A stretch of DNA of 64,000 nucleotides. It comes from Polyangiaceae bacterium. Its GTDB lineage: Bacteria; Myxococcota_A; Polyangia; Polyangiales; Polyangiaceae. Shown here one piece after another: positions 29,621-38,973 of this stretch (position 1 is the first letter of the stretch; every line of letters starts with the position of its first letter). The notes beneath the pieces are model-generated. The model was not told the origin of the DNA, did not search any database, and worked only from the letters and a program-made list of their open reading frames with translations. The stretch spans positions 124,001-188,000 of the forward strand of contig JACKEA010000007.1 in assembly GCA_020633235.1 (NCBI GenBank), written 5' to 3'. The translations under genes and the position numbers were made by a program.

Positions 29621-30862
29621 ATGGGTCGCCTGAGCCTGCTCGCAGCCGCACTGCTCCTTTCTGCCTGTTCCTCTTCCAACGGCGATGACGCCGCAGCATC
29701 CGCCGGCGGCGCTGCGGGAGGCGGTGGCAGCGCCGGGAGCGGTGGCAGCGCGGGTGCGCCCGGCGGTGGCAGCGCGGGGATCGGTGGCAGCGCGGGGGTG
29801 AGCACCGGGGGTACCGCAGGTTCCACCGGCGGAGCCGCAGGCAGCGGCGGCTGGGCCGGCGGCACGCCGGGCAGCGTGATCCAGGACGACCCGACGGCGG
29901 CACGGACGTGGCCGGCGAGCCACGGCGAAGCGCTGATCTCGCTGTGGTCCGACGACGCCATCGGCACCCTGAGCATCACCATCGACGACAACACGCAGCC
30001 GGACCACGCCTGGTGGCAGGCGCAAGGCAAGGCCTATGGCCTCCGCTTCACGTGGTTCGTGATCACGGACAAAGTGGTCGGCAACTACGGCGGGACCTGG
30101 CCGGGCTTCGCGGCGTTGGTGGCGGACGGTCACGACGTGCAGTCGCACACCGTTTCTCATCTCAGCGGCAGCTACACCATCGACGAGGAGTACAAGCTCT
30201 CGCAGCAAGCCATCGAAAAGAACCTGCCGAACGTCCGCGCGCTGACCCTCGCCTACCCCGGCGGCACGCATCCCATCCAGAACGATCCAAAACTGGCCGC
30301 GAGCTACTACATCGGTGCGCGCGGCACGACGGGGCAGAACAACAAGATCGGATCCACCAACTACATGATGGTCAACTCCATCAGTGGTCAGCTGAACCTC
30401 GCCACGGACCATTGGGCCGGACTGCCCAACGTGGTCATCAAGAATCCCGCCCAAGCCAAGTCTTTTCGCGCTTGGCACTGCATCCACTATCACCTGCTCA
30501 CGGATGCGGCGAAGAGCGAGGCCATCACTGGGTTCAAGTGGATCGTCGCGCACCAGCCCGATCTGTGGGTCGGCTTGTTTCGCGAGGTGGTGCAGTATGG
30601 TCGCGAGCGGGAGAGCGCCACCCTCACGGTGCCCAGCGTCACCAGCGATCAGATCGTCGTGGACGTGACGGACACGCTCGACGACGGACTGTTCGACTTC
30701 CCCCTTACGGTGAAGGTCGGCCTGGATACGAGCTGGTCCTCCGCCACTGCGACGCAGAACGGAAAGCCCGTGACCGTGCAGATCGTACAGCACGCCGGCA
30801 AGCCCTTCGCATTGGTATCCGCCGTGCCGGATCGCGGACCGGTCATCCTCACGCGCAACTGA
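29621..30862 (+). CDS. Polysaccharide deacetylase (NodB) lipoprotein
   Basis: A 413-residue lipoprotein (MGRLSLLAAALLLSAC, Cys 16) with a long Gly/Ala/Ser tether to about residue 90. The NodB homology domain follows: SITIDDN supplies the catalytic and metal Asp residues, SHTVSHLSGS the metal His pair, and LAYPGG motif 3. The enzyme should de-N-acetylate a surface polysaccharide or peptidoglycan. The next gene, a frameshifted beta-helix lipoprotein, follows with only 11 bases between. Confidence 0.85.
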   Translation: MGRLSLLAAALLLSACSSSNGDDAAASAGGAAGGGGSAGSGGSAGAPGGGSAGIGGSAGVSTGGTAGSTGGAAGSGGWAGGTPGSVIQDDPTAARTWPASHGEALISLWSDDAIGTLSITIDDNTQPDHAWWQAQGKAYGLRFTWFVITDKVVGNYGGTWPGFAALVADGHDVQSHTVSHLSGSYTIDEEYKLSQQAIEKNLPNVRALTLAYPGGTHPIQNDPKLAASYYIGARGTTGQNNKIGSTNYMMVNSISGQLNLATDHWAGLPNVVIKNPAQAKSFRAWHCIHYHLLTDAAKSEAITGFKWIVAHQPDLWVGLFREVVQYGRERESATLTVPSVTSDQIVVDVTDTLDDGLFDFPLTVKVGLDTSWSSATATQNGKPVTVQIVQHAGKPFALVSAVPDRGPVILTRN

Positions 30863-30873
30863 AGGAGATCCTG

Positions 30874-31927
30874 ATGAAAGCACTCATTGCCGCCGCTGCC
30901 GTTCTTTCCTTGTGTGCCTGTTCCTCCTCCGACGACGGCAAAGAGCCAGCCAACACCGGCGGCGCGGCGGGCTCGAGCACCGGCGGCGCGGCGGGCTCGA
31001 GCACCGGCGGCGCGGCGGGCTCCGGCAGCGGCGGCGCGGCGGGCTCCGGCAGCGGCGGCGGCGCGGCGGGCTCCGGCAGCGGCGGCGCGGCGGGCTCCGG
31101 CAGCGGCGGCGCGGCGGGCGGCAGCGGCGGCGCGGCGCAGCAGCGGCGGCGCGGCGGGCAGCAGCGGGAGCTGCGCTCCGAGCAACTGGCCCACGTCGAG
31201 CACCGTCGGCATCCCGTCGACAACGCCGGCACTGAAGGTCATCGCCAACAGCCTGCACACCAAGGCGGACGGCGAGGTCTACGACGCCGTCGACCTCCAG
31301 GCGCGCCTCTACGTCGACCACAAGAACGTCACCATCAAACGCTCGCGCCTCCAGGGCGATCAGTACTACGCCGTGTACACCACCATCGCCGACTCGCACC
31401 TGACCATCGAAGACTCGGAGATCGTAGGCGGCGTGCTGCCCACGAACTACTTCACCGCACGTCGAAATCACATCCACGCGCCCGCGGGCGGATCGAAGAA
31501 CGATGGCTTCGCCTTCGCGGCCTCGAACGTGCTGATAGAAGACAATCTGATCGACGGGCTCAGCGGCTCTTCCGGCGCACACTTGGACGGCATCCAGACG
31601 ATGGCGGGCTCCAACATCGTACTGCGGCACAACTGGATCGAAGCCGTTTCGCCGCCCATCAGCGGCGGCGGTGTGAACGCCGCCATCTTCTTCTCCCCGA
31701 ACAAGGGCCCCATCTCCGACGTGACCGTCGAGTGCAACATGCTGATCGAAAAGGACGGCTACTATCCGCTGCGCATCTACAGCGTGGATGGCAGCGTGGT
31801 GGTGCGACACAACCGTTGGCAGAAGGGCTTCCTCGGCACCGCCCCCGTCGGGCTCAAAGGTCAAACGTCCATCTCCGAGTGGACCGACAACGCCTACGAC
31901 GACGGTACGCCGATAGCCTCCCCCTGA
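30874..31927 (+). pseudogene. Right-handed beta-helix lipoprotein with a frameshift in its Gly/Ala repeat
   Basis: The start (ATG 30874, AAGGAG 6 bases upstream) encodes MKALIAAAAVLSLCACSSS, a lipoprotein signal, then GGAAGSGSG repeats. At about 31137 the frame shifts: the repeat code GCGGCGGGCAGCAGC appears as GCGGCGCAGCAGC, two G bases fewer. The C-terminal part then reads in another frame from SSGGAAGSSGSCAPSN through a parallel beta-helix region (FTARRNHIHAP, NVLIEDNLIDGLSG, NIVLRHNWIEAV) to 31927. The two halves clearly belong to one protein. It may be a real mutation, slippage-based on/off switching in a GC repeat, or a sequencing error. Confidence 0.75.
30961..31137 (+). repeat. Gly/Ala/Ser-coding tandem repeats
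   Basis: Tandem copies of GGCGGCGCGGCGGGCTCC followed by GGCAGC or AGCACC units encode the GGAAGS tether of the beta-helix lipoprotein. The frameshift lies at the 3' edge of this tract, a plausible slippage site. Confidence 0.7.
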
Positions 31928-31984
31928 TGTCGGTCCGCCGCGGAACCACGCGAAACGCCGGCACCGCGCCGCCCCGACAAACCC
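31926..31984. repeat. Dispersed palindromic intergenic repeat, copy 3
   Basis: Arms TGTCGGTCCGCCGCGGAACC and GGCACCGCGCCGCCCCGACA lie between convergent genes and directly precede an intrinsic terminator hairpin. The copy is in the opposite orientation to the one at 1113-1171. Confidence 0.65.
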
Positions 31985-31991
31985 AAGCAAA

Positions 31992-32022
31992 AAGCCCCCA
32001 CTGCACGTGGCAGCGGGGGCTT
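31992..32022. terminator. Intrinsic terminator hairpin between convergent genes
   Basis: AAGCCCCCACTGC and GCAGCGGGGGCTT form a 13-bp stem with one mismatch around a 5-base loop, flanked by an A-tract on the left. It can end transcription of the minus-strand FG-GAP gene and perhaps of the plus-strand gene. Confidence 0.7.
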
Positions 32023-32041
32023 CTGCTCGATGACAGGCGCT

Positions 32042-34723
32042 CTACTTGTCGACCCAGTAGCTCACCACCTCGAACTGCGGCTGATCCTTCTTGCCGTAGT
32101 TGTAGACGTAGGTGAAGAGCCCGGCGCTGTACACGTGATCGGGAAACGTCGATTCGCCAATGCTACCGATGGTGCCGCGGTACACCGTGGAGGTAGAGCT
32201 GCCCCAGGACAGCATCGCGCCCAGGCTGCCGCCCAAGCTGCCACCCACGGCGCCCTTCACGCCCGCGCCGCCGCCGGTCACCGCGAGCTCGGCTTCGTAG
32301 CCAATCTCGAGGCCGGCCTGGTAGTCCGTCGCATCCGTGAAGCGGATTTCCGTCGAGGTCTGGCCCGAGCCCTGGCCCACGGTGATGGCCTTGCTGGTCT
32401 TGAGACCGCGTCCAAGGAGCTTGTCGGCGAGGGGGCCGAGGGCGTGGCCGGCGGCGTCCACCAGCTCCCCGGCGGGACCCAGATGTGCGAAGCCGCCGGT
32501 GTTGATCAGCGCGTCGGCGCTGGCTTCGTTGGGATAGCTGTCGATGTTTCCCACGGTGTGCAAGAAGACGCTGTCGTCGATCAGCGGGCTGCCCGGCACC
32601 ACGCTGCGGTTGTAGAAGCCGCGCTCCACCTGCAAGGTGATGGGCGTGCGCGGCAGGTTGACCACGACGTGCTGGCCGACCTTGCTGGGATCCGGATGTG
32701 AGACCACCGTGTACTCGTACTGGTCCACCGGCAGCGTGGTGAAGATCACCGTGTCTTCCAGCGGGCCCGTCGTGTACTCCACGGTTTCGTCGAGGGCGTA
32801 GCTCTTGCCCGCGGAGAAGCTGGCGCTGGTGGTCAGCGTCTCCTTGCCTTCCACGCCGATCTCGGTGAGCGGGATCTTGGTCTCGAAGGACACGAAGGTG
32901 CTCGCCGTCACCGTCACGGAAGCCTCGCCGCCACCGGTGGTTCCCTGAGTCTGACCATAGGCCGTGGTGCAGGCCGCGGTGTTCTGGCCGATGCCGTCCA
33001 TGCACGGTGCCGCGGCGAGGGCGGCGATCACCACGGGCTCGGTGAACACGAACTTGTACTCGGGGGCGCTGTACTTCAGCACCACGCCGTCGGTGTCCAC
33101 GTTGGCGGGCACGATCAACGGAAACACGCGACTTTGAAAATTGTACTTCTTGGTGTCGATGCGGGTCATCTCCTGGAACGTGGCCGACTCCGCCGTGGGT
33201 CCCGACAGGCCCCACACCACCACCTCCGAGCGATGCTGCGCAAACACGATGATCTCGTCGCGGCCGTCGCCGTTGATGTCCGCGGTCTCCATGGCCGTGG
33301 AGTCCGGCGCGAGGATGCCGCCACCGAGACCATCGGGGCCGGCCAGGACCTCGGGATCCAAGGCGTACAGCTCCTTGAACGCACCCGCGCGAAAGTCGTC
33401 GAACACCCGCAGGTTCGCCTGGATCTCCGCGACGCCGTCGCCATCCACGTCCAAGGTGTTCACGAACACGTGGCGCGTGAGCAGCTTGGAGGTGACCTCG
33501 CTGCAGCCGCTCTTGTCCACGTACTGGATCTCGGCTGCGCTCTGCCCGATCACGGCCAGGGGCTCGGGCGCGTCGCCCGCGTCGTCGAGCGCCAAGTACA
33601 GCTGCCGGGTGGGCACGCAAGATTGCTCGAGGAGCTTCTCCACACCGCCGAACACGATCTCGCCCTTGCCGTCGGCGTCGATGTCGCCAATGGCAACGTC
33701 CGCCACCTCCGCCTGATAGCTGCCACCGTCCACCACGTTGATGGACGCGTTCTTCTTCAGCTCCGTGAAGCCGGCTTTCCCGTCGTCGATCACCCAGTAG
33801 CTGGAGATGCCCGAGCGCGCCGGCAAGTCCATTTGATTGAAGACCACGACCAGCTCGTCGCCCAGGTCGCGATCGATGTTTCCCGCCGCCAGCTCGAGAG
33901 ACAGCGTGCCCGTCGGCAGCGTCTTTTCGAAGGTCTTCTCGCTGCCGTCGACCGCGGAAAAGGATCCGTCCTGCGCCGGACGCAGCACCACGACGGAAGC
34001 GCCGTCTGCGGTGGAGATGCCCAGGGCGATCTCGTCCTTGCCGTCACCGTCGAAGTCGCCGCGCACCGCCGCGATGTCCTCCGCGCCCGGCGCCGTGGCC
34101 ACCTTCTTGGGCGCGCCGCCGTCCGGCGACGTCGCGAAGATCACGCCTTCGTTCGACGGGTTCTCGTGGTCGAGATACAGCACCACGATCTCGTCCTTGC
34201 CGTCGCCGTCCGCGTCCAGGGCAACGGCCGTGCGGCTGCTCTGGGCGCCCGTTCCCCCGTTGCTGGATGGCGTCGTGTACGTGTCGCCCTCCCAGATCGC
34301 GCCCGGCGCCGTCGTGCTCAGAACGCCGGGTCCTACGGCGCCCGTGTCGTCGTTGCTCAGCTCCAATAGCGCCGCGCGGTTGTCCATCACTTCGGCAGTG
34401 CCAACGGGGTTCTTCGGCGCGAGCTGCATGCCGGCCATGAACACCTCCTGGCTCACCCCCACGGAGCGCGTGGCGCCCAACGGTGCGTAGGTCGTGGGTA
34501 GGGGGCTGCCCTTCAAGTCCACGCGGGGATCCTTGGTGAGCTGAACGCCCAAGCACTCGAGAGCCTGCTCCTGGCTGGAGCCACACGCTCCAGCCGCCGC
34601 TCCGCTGCCACCGTTACCCCCGTTGCCGCCGCCCCCCTTGCCAGCCTTCGCGCCCTCCGCGCCACAGCCGGTCGCGGCCAAAACCATCGCAATTGCAGAG
34701 AAATATCCCAAACGTGTGTTCAT
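32042..34723 (-). CDS. Large FG-GAP/VCBS-repeat lipoprotein
   Basis: The 893-residue protein begins MNTRLGYFSAIAMVLAATGC, a clear lipoprotein signal, followed by a Gly/Asn tether. Several FG-GAP-type calcium-binding motifs follow: ALDADGDGKDEIVVLYL, RGDFDGDGKDEIALG, GDIDADGKGEIVFGG, TLDVDGDGVAEIQ, TADINGDGRDEIIVF. They predict a beta-propeller. The C-terminal third (VTVTASTFVSFETKIPL onward) is unassigned and has a Gly-rich stretch near VKGAVGGSLGGSLG. It is probably a large surface adhesin or binding protein. The ATG at 34723 is supported by the signal peptide. Confidence 0.82.
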   Translation of the reverse strand: MNTRLGYFSAIAMVLAATGCGAEGAKAGKGGGGNGGNGGSGAAAGACGSSQEQALECLGVQLTKDPRVDLKGSPLPTTYAPLGATRSVGVSQEVFMAGMQLAPKNPVGTAEVMDNRAALLELSNDDTGAVGPGVLSTTAPGAIWEGDTYTTPSSNGGTGAQSSRTAVALDADGDGKDEIVVLYLDHENPSNEGVIFATSPDGGAPKKVATAPGAEDIAAVRGDFDGDGKDEIALGISTADGASVVVLRPAQDGSFSAVDGSEKTFEKTLPTGTLSLELAAGNIDRDLGDELVVVFNQMDLPARSGISSYWVIDDGKAGFTELKKNASINVVDGGSYQAEVADVAIGDIDADGKGEIVFGGVEKLLEQSCVPTRQLYLALDDAGDAPEPLAVIGQSAAEIQYVDKSGCSEVTSKLLTRHVFVNTLDVDGDGVAEIQANLRVFDDFRAGAFKELYALDPEVLAGPDGLGGGILAPDSTAMETADINGDGRDEIIVFAQHRSEVVVWGLSGPTAESATFQEMTRIDTKKYNFQSRVFPLIVPANVDTDGVVLKYSAPEYKFVFTEPVVIAALAAAPCMDGIGQNTAACTTAYGQTQGTTGGGEASVTVTASTFVSFETKIPLTEIGVEGKETLTTSASFSAGKSYALDETVEYTTGPLEDTVIFTTLPVDQYEYTVVSHPDPSKVGQHVVVNLPRTPITLQVERGFYNRSVVPGSPLIDDSVFLHTVGNIDSYPNEASADALINTGGFAHLGPAGELVDAAGHALGPLADKLLGRGLKTSKAITVGQGSGQTSTEIRFTDATDYQAGLEIGYEAELAVTGGGAGVKGAVGGSLGGSLGAMLSWGSSTSTVYRGTIGSIGESTFPDHVYSAGLFTYVYNYGKKDQPQFEVVSYWVDK

Positions 34724-34790
34724 GCAGCGTCTCCTTCGAGAGGGAACGCGCAATCCCGACGCGAAAGTGATCACGTGACGTGATGTTTTT

Positions 34791-34815
34791 GTTGTTGGTG
34801 CGGCGCGATGCCCGG
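34791..34815. repeat. Dispersed intergenic repeat, half copy
   Basis: TTGTTGGTGCGGCGCGATGC matches one arm of the dispersed palindromic family and lies just after the stop of the kinase gene on the minus strand. Confidence 0.45.
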
Positions 34816-36099
34816 CTAGGGCCGATTCGCCAGCACCAGCGCGACCACTCCGATCACGCCGAGCACGACGAGGATCATCAACGGCAGGAGCCAGCGCCGG
34901 CGCGTCGGCAACACGAAGCCGAGCTCCGGCAACATTGGCTCTGTCACGTCCTGTCGCGGTGCGTCCATGCGGAGCGTGGGACCGAGGGGCGCGGCAGTCC
35001 CCGTGGCGGCGCGAGCCACGCGCGCGGCTTGCACGTGTCCCGGCCCTCCCGCCACTGGCGCCAGCTGCGCCGCGAGCTCGACCACGTCGGGGTAGCGCCG
35101 GGCGCGGTCCTTCTGCAGGCACCGCTGGAGGGCGGCGCGCACCTCCGGCGCGACGGAGCTCTCGGAAATGGCAGCCGCATCGTGCTGCATGATGGCCAGG
35201 CAGAGATCACCGTCGGAACGCCCGTTGAAGGGACGATGCCCGCAGACCAGCTCGTACAGCACGACCCCCAGGGACCAGATGTCGCTGCGTGCGTCGACCT
35301 TCCGCGACGAGCTGAGCTGCTCCGGCGACATGTACGCCAGCGTCCCGATCACGTCGCCGGACTTGGTCAAGGACTCGATCCCGAGGGTTTGCTTGGAAAC
35401 TCCGAAGTCCAGGAGCTTGAGCTGTGGAACGCCGTCGTCGTCGTTCTCCAAGAACAGGTTGCCGGGCTTCAAGTCGCGGTGCACCAGGCCCGCGCCGTGC
35501 ACCACGGCCAGCGCCTCGCACGCCTGCAAGATCAAAGACACGGCCTCGGCGCTGGACAGCCGCTTGCGCTGGGCGAGCACGGTCGAGAGATCCACTCCAG
35601 CCAGCAGGTCCATGACCATGAAGGGCGTTCCGTCCTCGGCGATGTCGATGTCCCGCACGCGCACGATGTGACGGTTCCGGACGCTGGCGACGGCGCGGGC
35701 CTCCTGCAAGAAGCGCTCGCGCAGCTTTGGATTGGCCGCCACGTTGCGCAAGAGCACCTTCATGGCCACGCGCTCCTGCAGCCCGAGGTGCGTGGCCTCG
35801 GCGATCACGCCCATCCCGCCCGTATCCAGGATGCGGTCTACCCGATAGCGACCACCGAGCACGTCTCCCACCGCGATGGGCGGCCCCGCGCTCGACTGAA
35901 GCAGCTCCTGCGCGGTCGCGCCGAGACCGTGCAGCACGTCCCCCGAGCGCTCGTCCGCGGCAAGCAGCTCCAAGACCTCGCGGCGCAACTCGACGTCGTG
36001 GGCGCAGTTGGCCTCCAACACGCGCCGGCGCGCATCGGGGTGCGCGTCCACCACCAAGTCGAAGACGCGCGTGACCTGGGCCCAGCGCTCCGGCGTCAC
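34816..36099 (-). CDS. Membrane Ser/Thr protein kinase paired with ECF sigma factor
   Basis: This 427-residue kinase has an N-terminal ~75-residue extension, then DTGGMGVIAEATHLG, VAMKVLL (Lys), LVHRDLKPGNLFL, LLDFGVSK and YMSPEQL, followed by one C-terminal transmembrane helix (LLPLMILVVLGVIGVVALVL). The GTG at 36099 overlaps the stop of the sigma-factor gene. The early extension resembles that of ECF-linked kinases known from Planctomycetes and Myxococcota. Such pairs probably convert phosphorylation into sigma-factor activity; direct regulation is inferred from coupling. Confidence 0.87.
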   Translation of the reverse strand: MTPERWAQVTRVFDLVVDAHPDARRRVLEANCAHDVELRREVLELLAADERSGDVLHGLGATAQELLQSSAGPPIAVGDVLGGRYRVDRILDTGGMGVIAEATHLGLQERVAMKVLLRNVAANPKLRERFLQEARAVASVRNRHIVRVRDIDIAEDGTPFMVMDLLAGVDLSTVLAQRKRLSSAEAVSLILQACEALAVVHGAGLVHRDLKPGNLFLENDDDGVPQLKLLDFGVSKQTLGIESLTKSGDVIGTLAYMSPEQLSSSRKVDARSDIWSLGVVLYELVCGHRPFNGRSDGDLCLAIMQHDAAAISESSVAPEVRAALQRCLQKDRARRYPDVVELAAQLAPVAGGPGHVQAARVARAATGTAAPLGPTLRMDAPRQDVTEPMLPELGFVLPTRRRWLLPLMILVVLGVIGVVALVLANRP

Positions 36100-36668
36100 G
36101 GCACGAGCTCGCGGCGCAGCCAAGCGGTGGCCACGCGATAGTCGCGGCGCACCGTAGGTACGCTCACGCCGAGGCTATGCGCGATCTCCGCGTCGGTCAT
36201 GGCTCCAAACGCGCGATAGACGACCACTCGGGCTTGCCGCTCGTTCAATTCGCCGAGCTTGGTCAGGGCCGCATCCAGCGCCATCAGGTCCTCCAGGGAC
36301 ATGGGCTTATCGGCAGCGTGCTCGTCCCCCAGCGTGATCCGTTGCGGATCCAACCCCCGCTTCTCCGCGGCGCGCTTTCGCGCGTGACTGACCAAGATGC
36401 GTCGCATCGCCAGGGCGGCCGCCGCCAAGAAGTGAGCGCGGTCGTTGAAGGATGCCCGGTCTTGTCGCACGAGGTTCAAGAACGCATCGTGGACCAGGGC
36501 CGTCGGGCTCAGCGTGTGGCCGGCACGTTCTCCCAACATCTGACGCCGCGCGATCGCATACAGGTGCTCGTACACCCCGGCGAGCAGTGAATCCCGCGCC
36601 GCAGCGTCCCCCGCGGCGACACGTTCCAACAGCGCCGTCACGTCTCCGGAGGACATCCGATCCATCAT
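36096..36668 (-). CDS. ECF-type RNA polymerase sigma factor
   Basis: A 190-residue sigma factor of the ECF kind found beside Ser/Thr kinases. Region 2 reads LYAIARRQMLGERAGHTLSPTALVHDAFLNLV and is followed by AHFLAAAALAMRRILVSHARKRAAEKR. Region 4 includes LNERQARVVVYRAFGAMTDAEIAHSLGVSVPTVRRD. It directs RNA polymerase to an unknown regulon. It is translationally coupled to the kinase downstream. Confidence 0.87.
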   Translation of the reverse strand: MMDRMSSGDVTALLERVAAGDAAARDSLLAGVYEHLYAIARRQMLGERAGHTLSPTALVHDAFLNLVRQDRASFNDRAHFLAAAALAMRRILVSHARKRAAEKRGLDPQRITLGDEHAADKPMSLEDLMALDAALTKLGELNERQARVVVYRAFGAMTDAEIAHSLGVSVPTVRRDYRVATAWLRRELVP

Positions 36669-36671
36669 AGC

Positions 36672-36703
36672 CTTGTCGGTCCGGCGCGATACCCGGCGCG
36701 AAG
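36672..36703. repeat. Dispersed intergenic repeat, half copy
   Basis: CTTGTCGGTCCGGCGCGATAC belongs to the dispersed palindromic family. It lies between the sigma factor's start and the stop of the PEGA/TPR gene. Confidence 0.45.
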
Positions 36704-36704
36704 C

Positions 36705-37643
36705 TCAGAAACGCACGCCCTGCAGCGTCTCGGTGACACCGAAGACCGGATCCTTCACCGGATCTTCCGTCTTGGGTCGCAGCAGGAAATAGCCCCCCAC
36801 GCTGGCGCCGACGACCACCGCACCCGTCACGGTCCAAAACCACGGGCTCGAGAACATGCTGTCCGCCCGCGGCGGGTCCAGCTCCACCACGTGGCGCGTG
36901 GCAGGGCGCAACACCACCTTCGATTCCCGGCTGCCCTCGTCCGAGGTGATGCGCACGGTATAGGTTCCGGGATCCAGGCGCCGTTCGAGCTTGCCATCTG
37001 CCTGAGCGATGCCGACCAGCTCCAAGTGGTGCTTGGGTGAGGGCGCAACCAGGACCAGCGTCGCGCGGCGCGCTTCGCGCGACAGCGGCAGGTCGATCAC
37101 GATCGCCTCGGCTTTCCCCGGCGCCAGGGTCACCCGCCGCTCGACCGTCTCCCGGAGCTTCGCCGACACGGTGACCACGCGCTCTCCGGGGTTGAGATCC
37201 AGGGTGAGCTTCTGCCCCGCGCGGACGTCACCCATACGCGCGCCGTCGACCAACACCGACGCGCGCGGCGCGCCCTTCACCGCGATGGCGAGCCGCGCAA
37301 CGTCGCGCCGCGCTTCGTCCGCGAGACTCTGTACCTGCCCTCGCCGCTCCTTCGGCAGCTCACCGTACTTGCCGCCGAGCAGGGCTTGCAGCACGTCGTG
37401 GGCTTCCTTCGGCTGTCCCATGCCGCGCAATGCCACCGCGAGATTGAACGCCGCGGAGGCCTTGGGCACGAGCTCCAGGGACTTCTTGAAGCGTCCCCGA
37501 GCCTCCGAGAACCGCCCCACGCTCATCGCCTCCTTGCCTTCTTCGAACAAGCGCTTGGCCTCCGCTTGGTCCGCCGAGGAGGGCGCCGCCGCGGCGACCG
37601 CGGGCACGAGCAGGAGCAGCGCGACGACACGCGTCCAGCGCAT
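36705..37643 (-). CDS. TPR and PEGA-like secreted protein
   Basis: A 312-residue protein with signal peptide MRWTRVVALLLLVPAVAAA. Residues ~25-100 are TPR-like (AKRLFEEGKEAMSVGRFSEARGRFKKSLEL). Two PEGA-like beta segments follow (ASVLVDGARMGDVRAG and RLDPGTYTVRITSDEG), then one C-terminal transmembrane helix (FWTVTGAVVVGASVGGYFLL). It lies one base downstream of the kinase gene and is likely co-transcribed with it; PEGA proteins and kinases often co-occur in this group. Confidence 0.75.
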   Translation of the reverse strand: MRWTRVVALLLLVPAVAAAAPSSADQAEAKRLFEEGKEAMSVGRFSEARGRFKKSLELVPKASAAFNLAVALRGMGQPKEAHDVLQALLGGKYGELPKERRGQVQSLADEARRDVARLAIAVKGAPRASVLVDGARMGDVRAGQKLTLDLNPGERVVTVSAKLRETVERRVTLAPGKAEAIVIDLPLSREARRATLVLVAPSPKHHLELVGIAQADGKLERRLDPGTYTVRITSDEGSRESKVVLRPATRHVVELDPPRADSMFSSPWFWTVTGAVVVGASVGGYFLLRPKTEDPVKDPVFGVTETLQGVRF

Positions 37644-37644
37644 G

Positions 37645-38951
37645 TCAGTACTTCTCCCAGATCGGAACGCCGGCCTTGGGCTCGGCAGGCTTTGCGGCGG
37701 GGCGGATGTTGTTCTGCTTGGCGGCGCGCTCAGGCGCAGGCGGCGAGACGGAAGCCTGCGGAGAGGGTTCCGGCGGCTTCGAGAGCGCGCGCACCGACAA
37801 GCTTCCCACGCGCGTCAGCATCTCCGGCTTCGGCTCCGACGCCGTCGAGCGGATCCCGAGCCACACGCCGCCCCCCAAGAGCAGGAGCCCGAGAGCGGCC
37901 AGCAGGCCCTTTGCGATCGCACGCCGGGGCTTGGCCGGCGGCGCCTCCACCTTGCTCACCGCCCATTGAGTCGCGTCGCGCGCTTCGCGAATGCGCGCGC
38001 GCAGATCCTCGCGCTGCTTGGCAAAGTGCTGGGCCACGAAATCGCTGGTCTCGATCGTGTCTCCAGCGGTCAACAGGTGCGCCAGGATCGCCTCCAGCCG
38101 CAGAGAAACCGCGTGCGCGTTGGCCGGTCGATGCTCGCGGTCCTTGGCCAACAGCTCGAACAGCAGCTCGACCAGCTCCGGCTCCGCGTCGTCGCGGAAG
38201 TCCGCCAGATCCGGCGGCGGCTCCGTGAGAATGCGCCGCGGCCCGTCCGTGCCGCGCACGCTCTTGTACAGCCGCTTGCCCGTCAGCATCTCGAACAGCA
38301 CCACGCCCAAGGCGAACAGGTCCGCACGCCGATCCGGTTCTTCGAAGCGCAGCTGCTCGGGCGAGAGGTAGCCGAGCTTCCCCTTGAGCACGCCGGTTGC
38401 CGTCTTGGAAGTCTGGTTCAGCGCCTTCGCGATGCCAAAGTCGGTGACGCGCGCCACGCCGTCGAAACCGATGAGGATGTTGGACGGGGAGACGTCACGA
38501 TGCACCAAGCCGAGCGGCTCCCCCTCTGCGGAAACGAGCTCGTGGGCGGCGTGCAAGCCATCCGCCACTTCCTTGGCGACGCGCAGCGCCACCGTGAGGG
38601 GATGGGATGCACCGAGCGAGTCGCGATCAAGCGCGCCGCGGACACCCCCTCTACGAACTCCATCACCAAGAAAGGGCCGCCCTCGTCTTCGCCCACGTCC
38701 GTCACGCTCACCACGTTCGGGTGGCGCATGAGCCCTGCGATGCGCGCCTCGTCCAGGAACATGGCCCGCACTTCGGGCTCAGCCAGATAGTCCGGCTTGA
38801 GGTGCTTGATCGCGAACAGCCGCTCGAAGCTGCCGTCGCGCCGAACGGCGAGATCCACGATGCCCATCCCGCCGGAGGCGAGGGGACAGAGCTTCGTGTA
38901 GGACGTCGACGACCACGCCTGGGTCGACGTCACGTCCGGCGTAAAAGACAC
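37645..38951 (-). pseudogene. Ser/Thr protein kinase interrupted by a frameshift
   Basis: The N-terminal lobe reads from GTG 38951: KLCPLASGGMGIVDLAV, FAIKHLKPDYL (Lys), FLVMEFVEGVSAARLIATRS. At about 38611 the frame changes; the rest continues one frame over as LTVALRVAKEVADGLHAAHE, LVHRDVSPSNILI, VTDFGIAK, GYLSPEQL, then one transmembrane helix (GLLAALGLLLLGGGVWLGI) and a Pro-rich tail to 37645. Restoring one base in CATCCCATCCCC (minus strand) gives an uninterrupted kinase, so a single-base deletion or sequencing error is likely. The gene shares a symmetric promoter with the divergent winged-helix gene. Confidence 0.75.
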
Positions 38952-38952
38952 G

Positions 38953-38973
38953 TAGCCGAGTATACTACAACCG
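38953..38973. promoter_or_regulatory. Symmetric bidirectional promoter with palindromic -10 (AGTATACT)
   Basis: The two divergent start codons (GTG 38951 minus, GTG 38973 plus) are only 21 bases apart. The centre, AGTATACT at 38959-38966, is a perfect palindrome and supplies TATACT as -10 in both directions, 6-7 bases before each GTG. Both mRNAs would then be leaderless. No strong -35 is visible. This is a direct reading of sequence; start-site use is inference. Confidence 0.6.

Noticed and set aside
33134..34369. Plus-strand frame opposite the FG-GAP gene
   Set aside because: Antisense shadow without domain signals; the minus strand has clear FG-GAP motifs.
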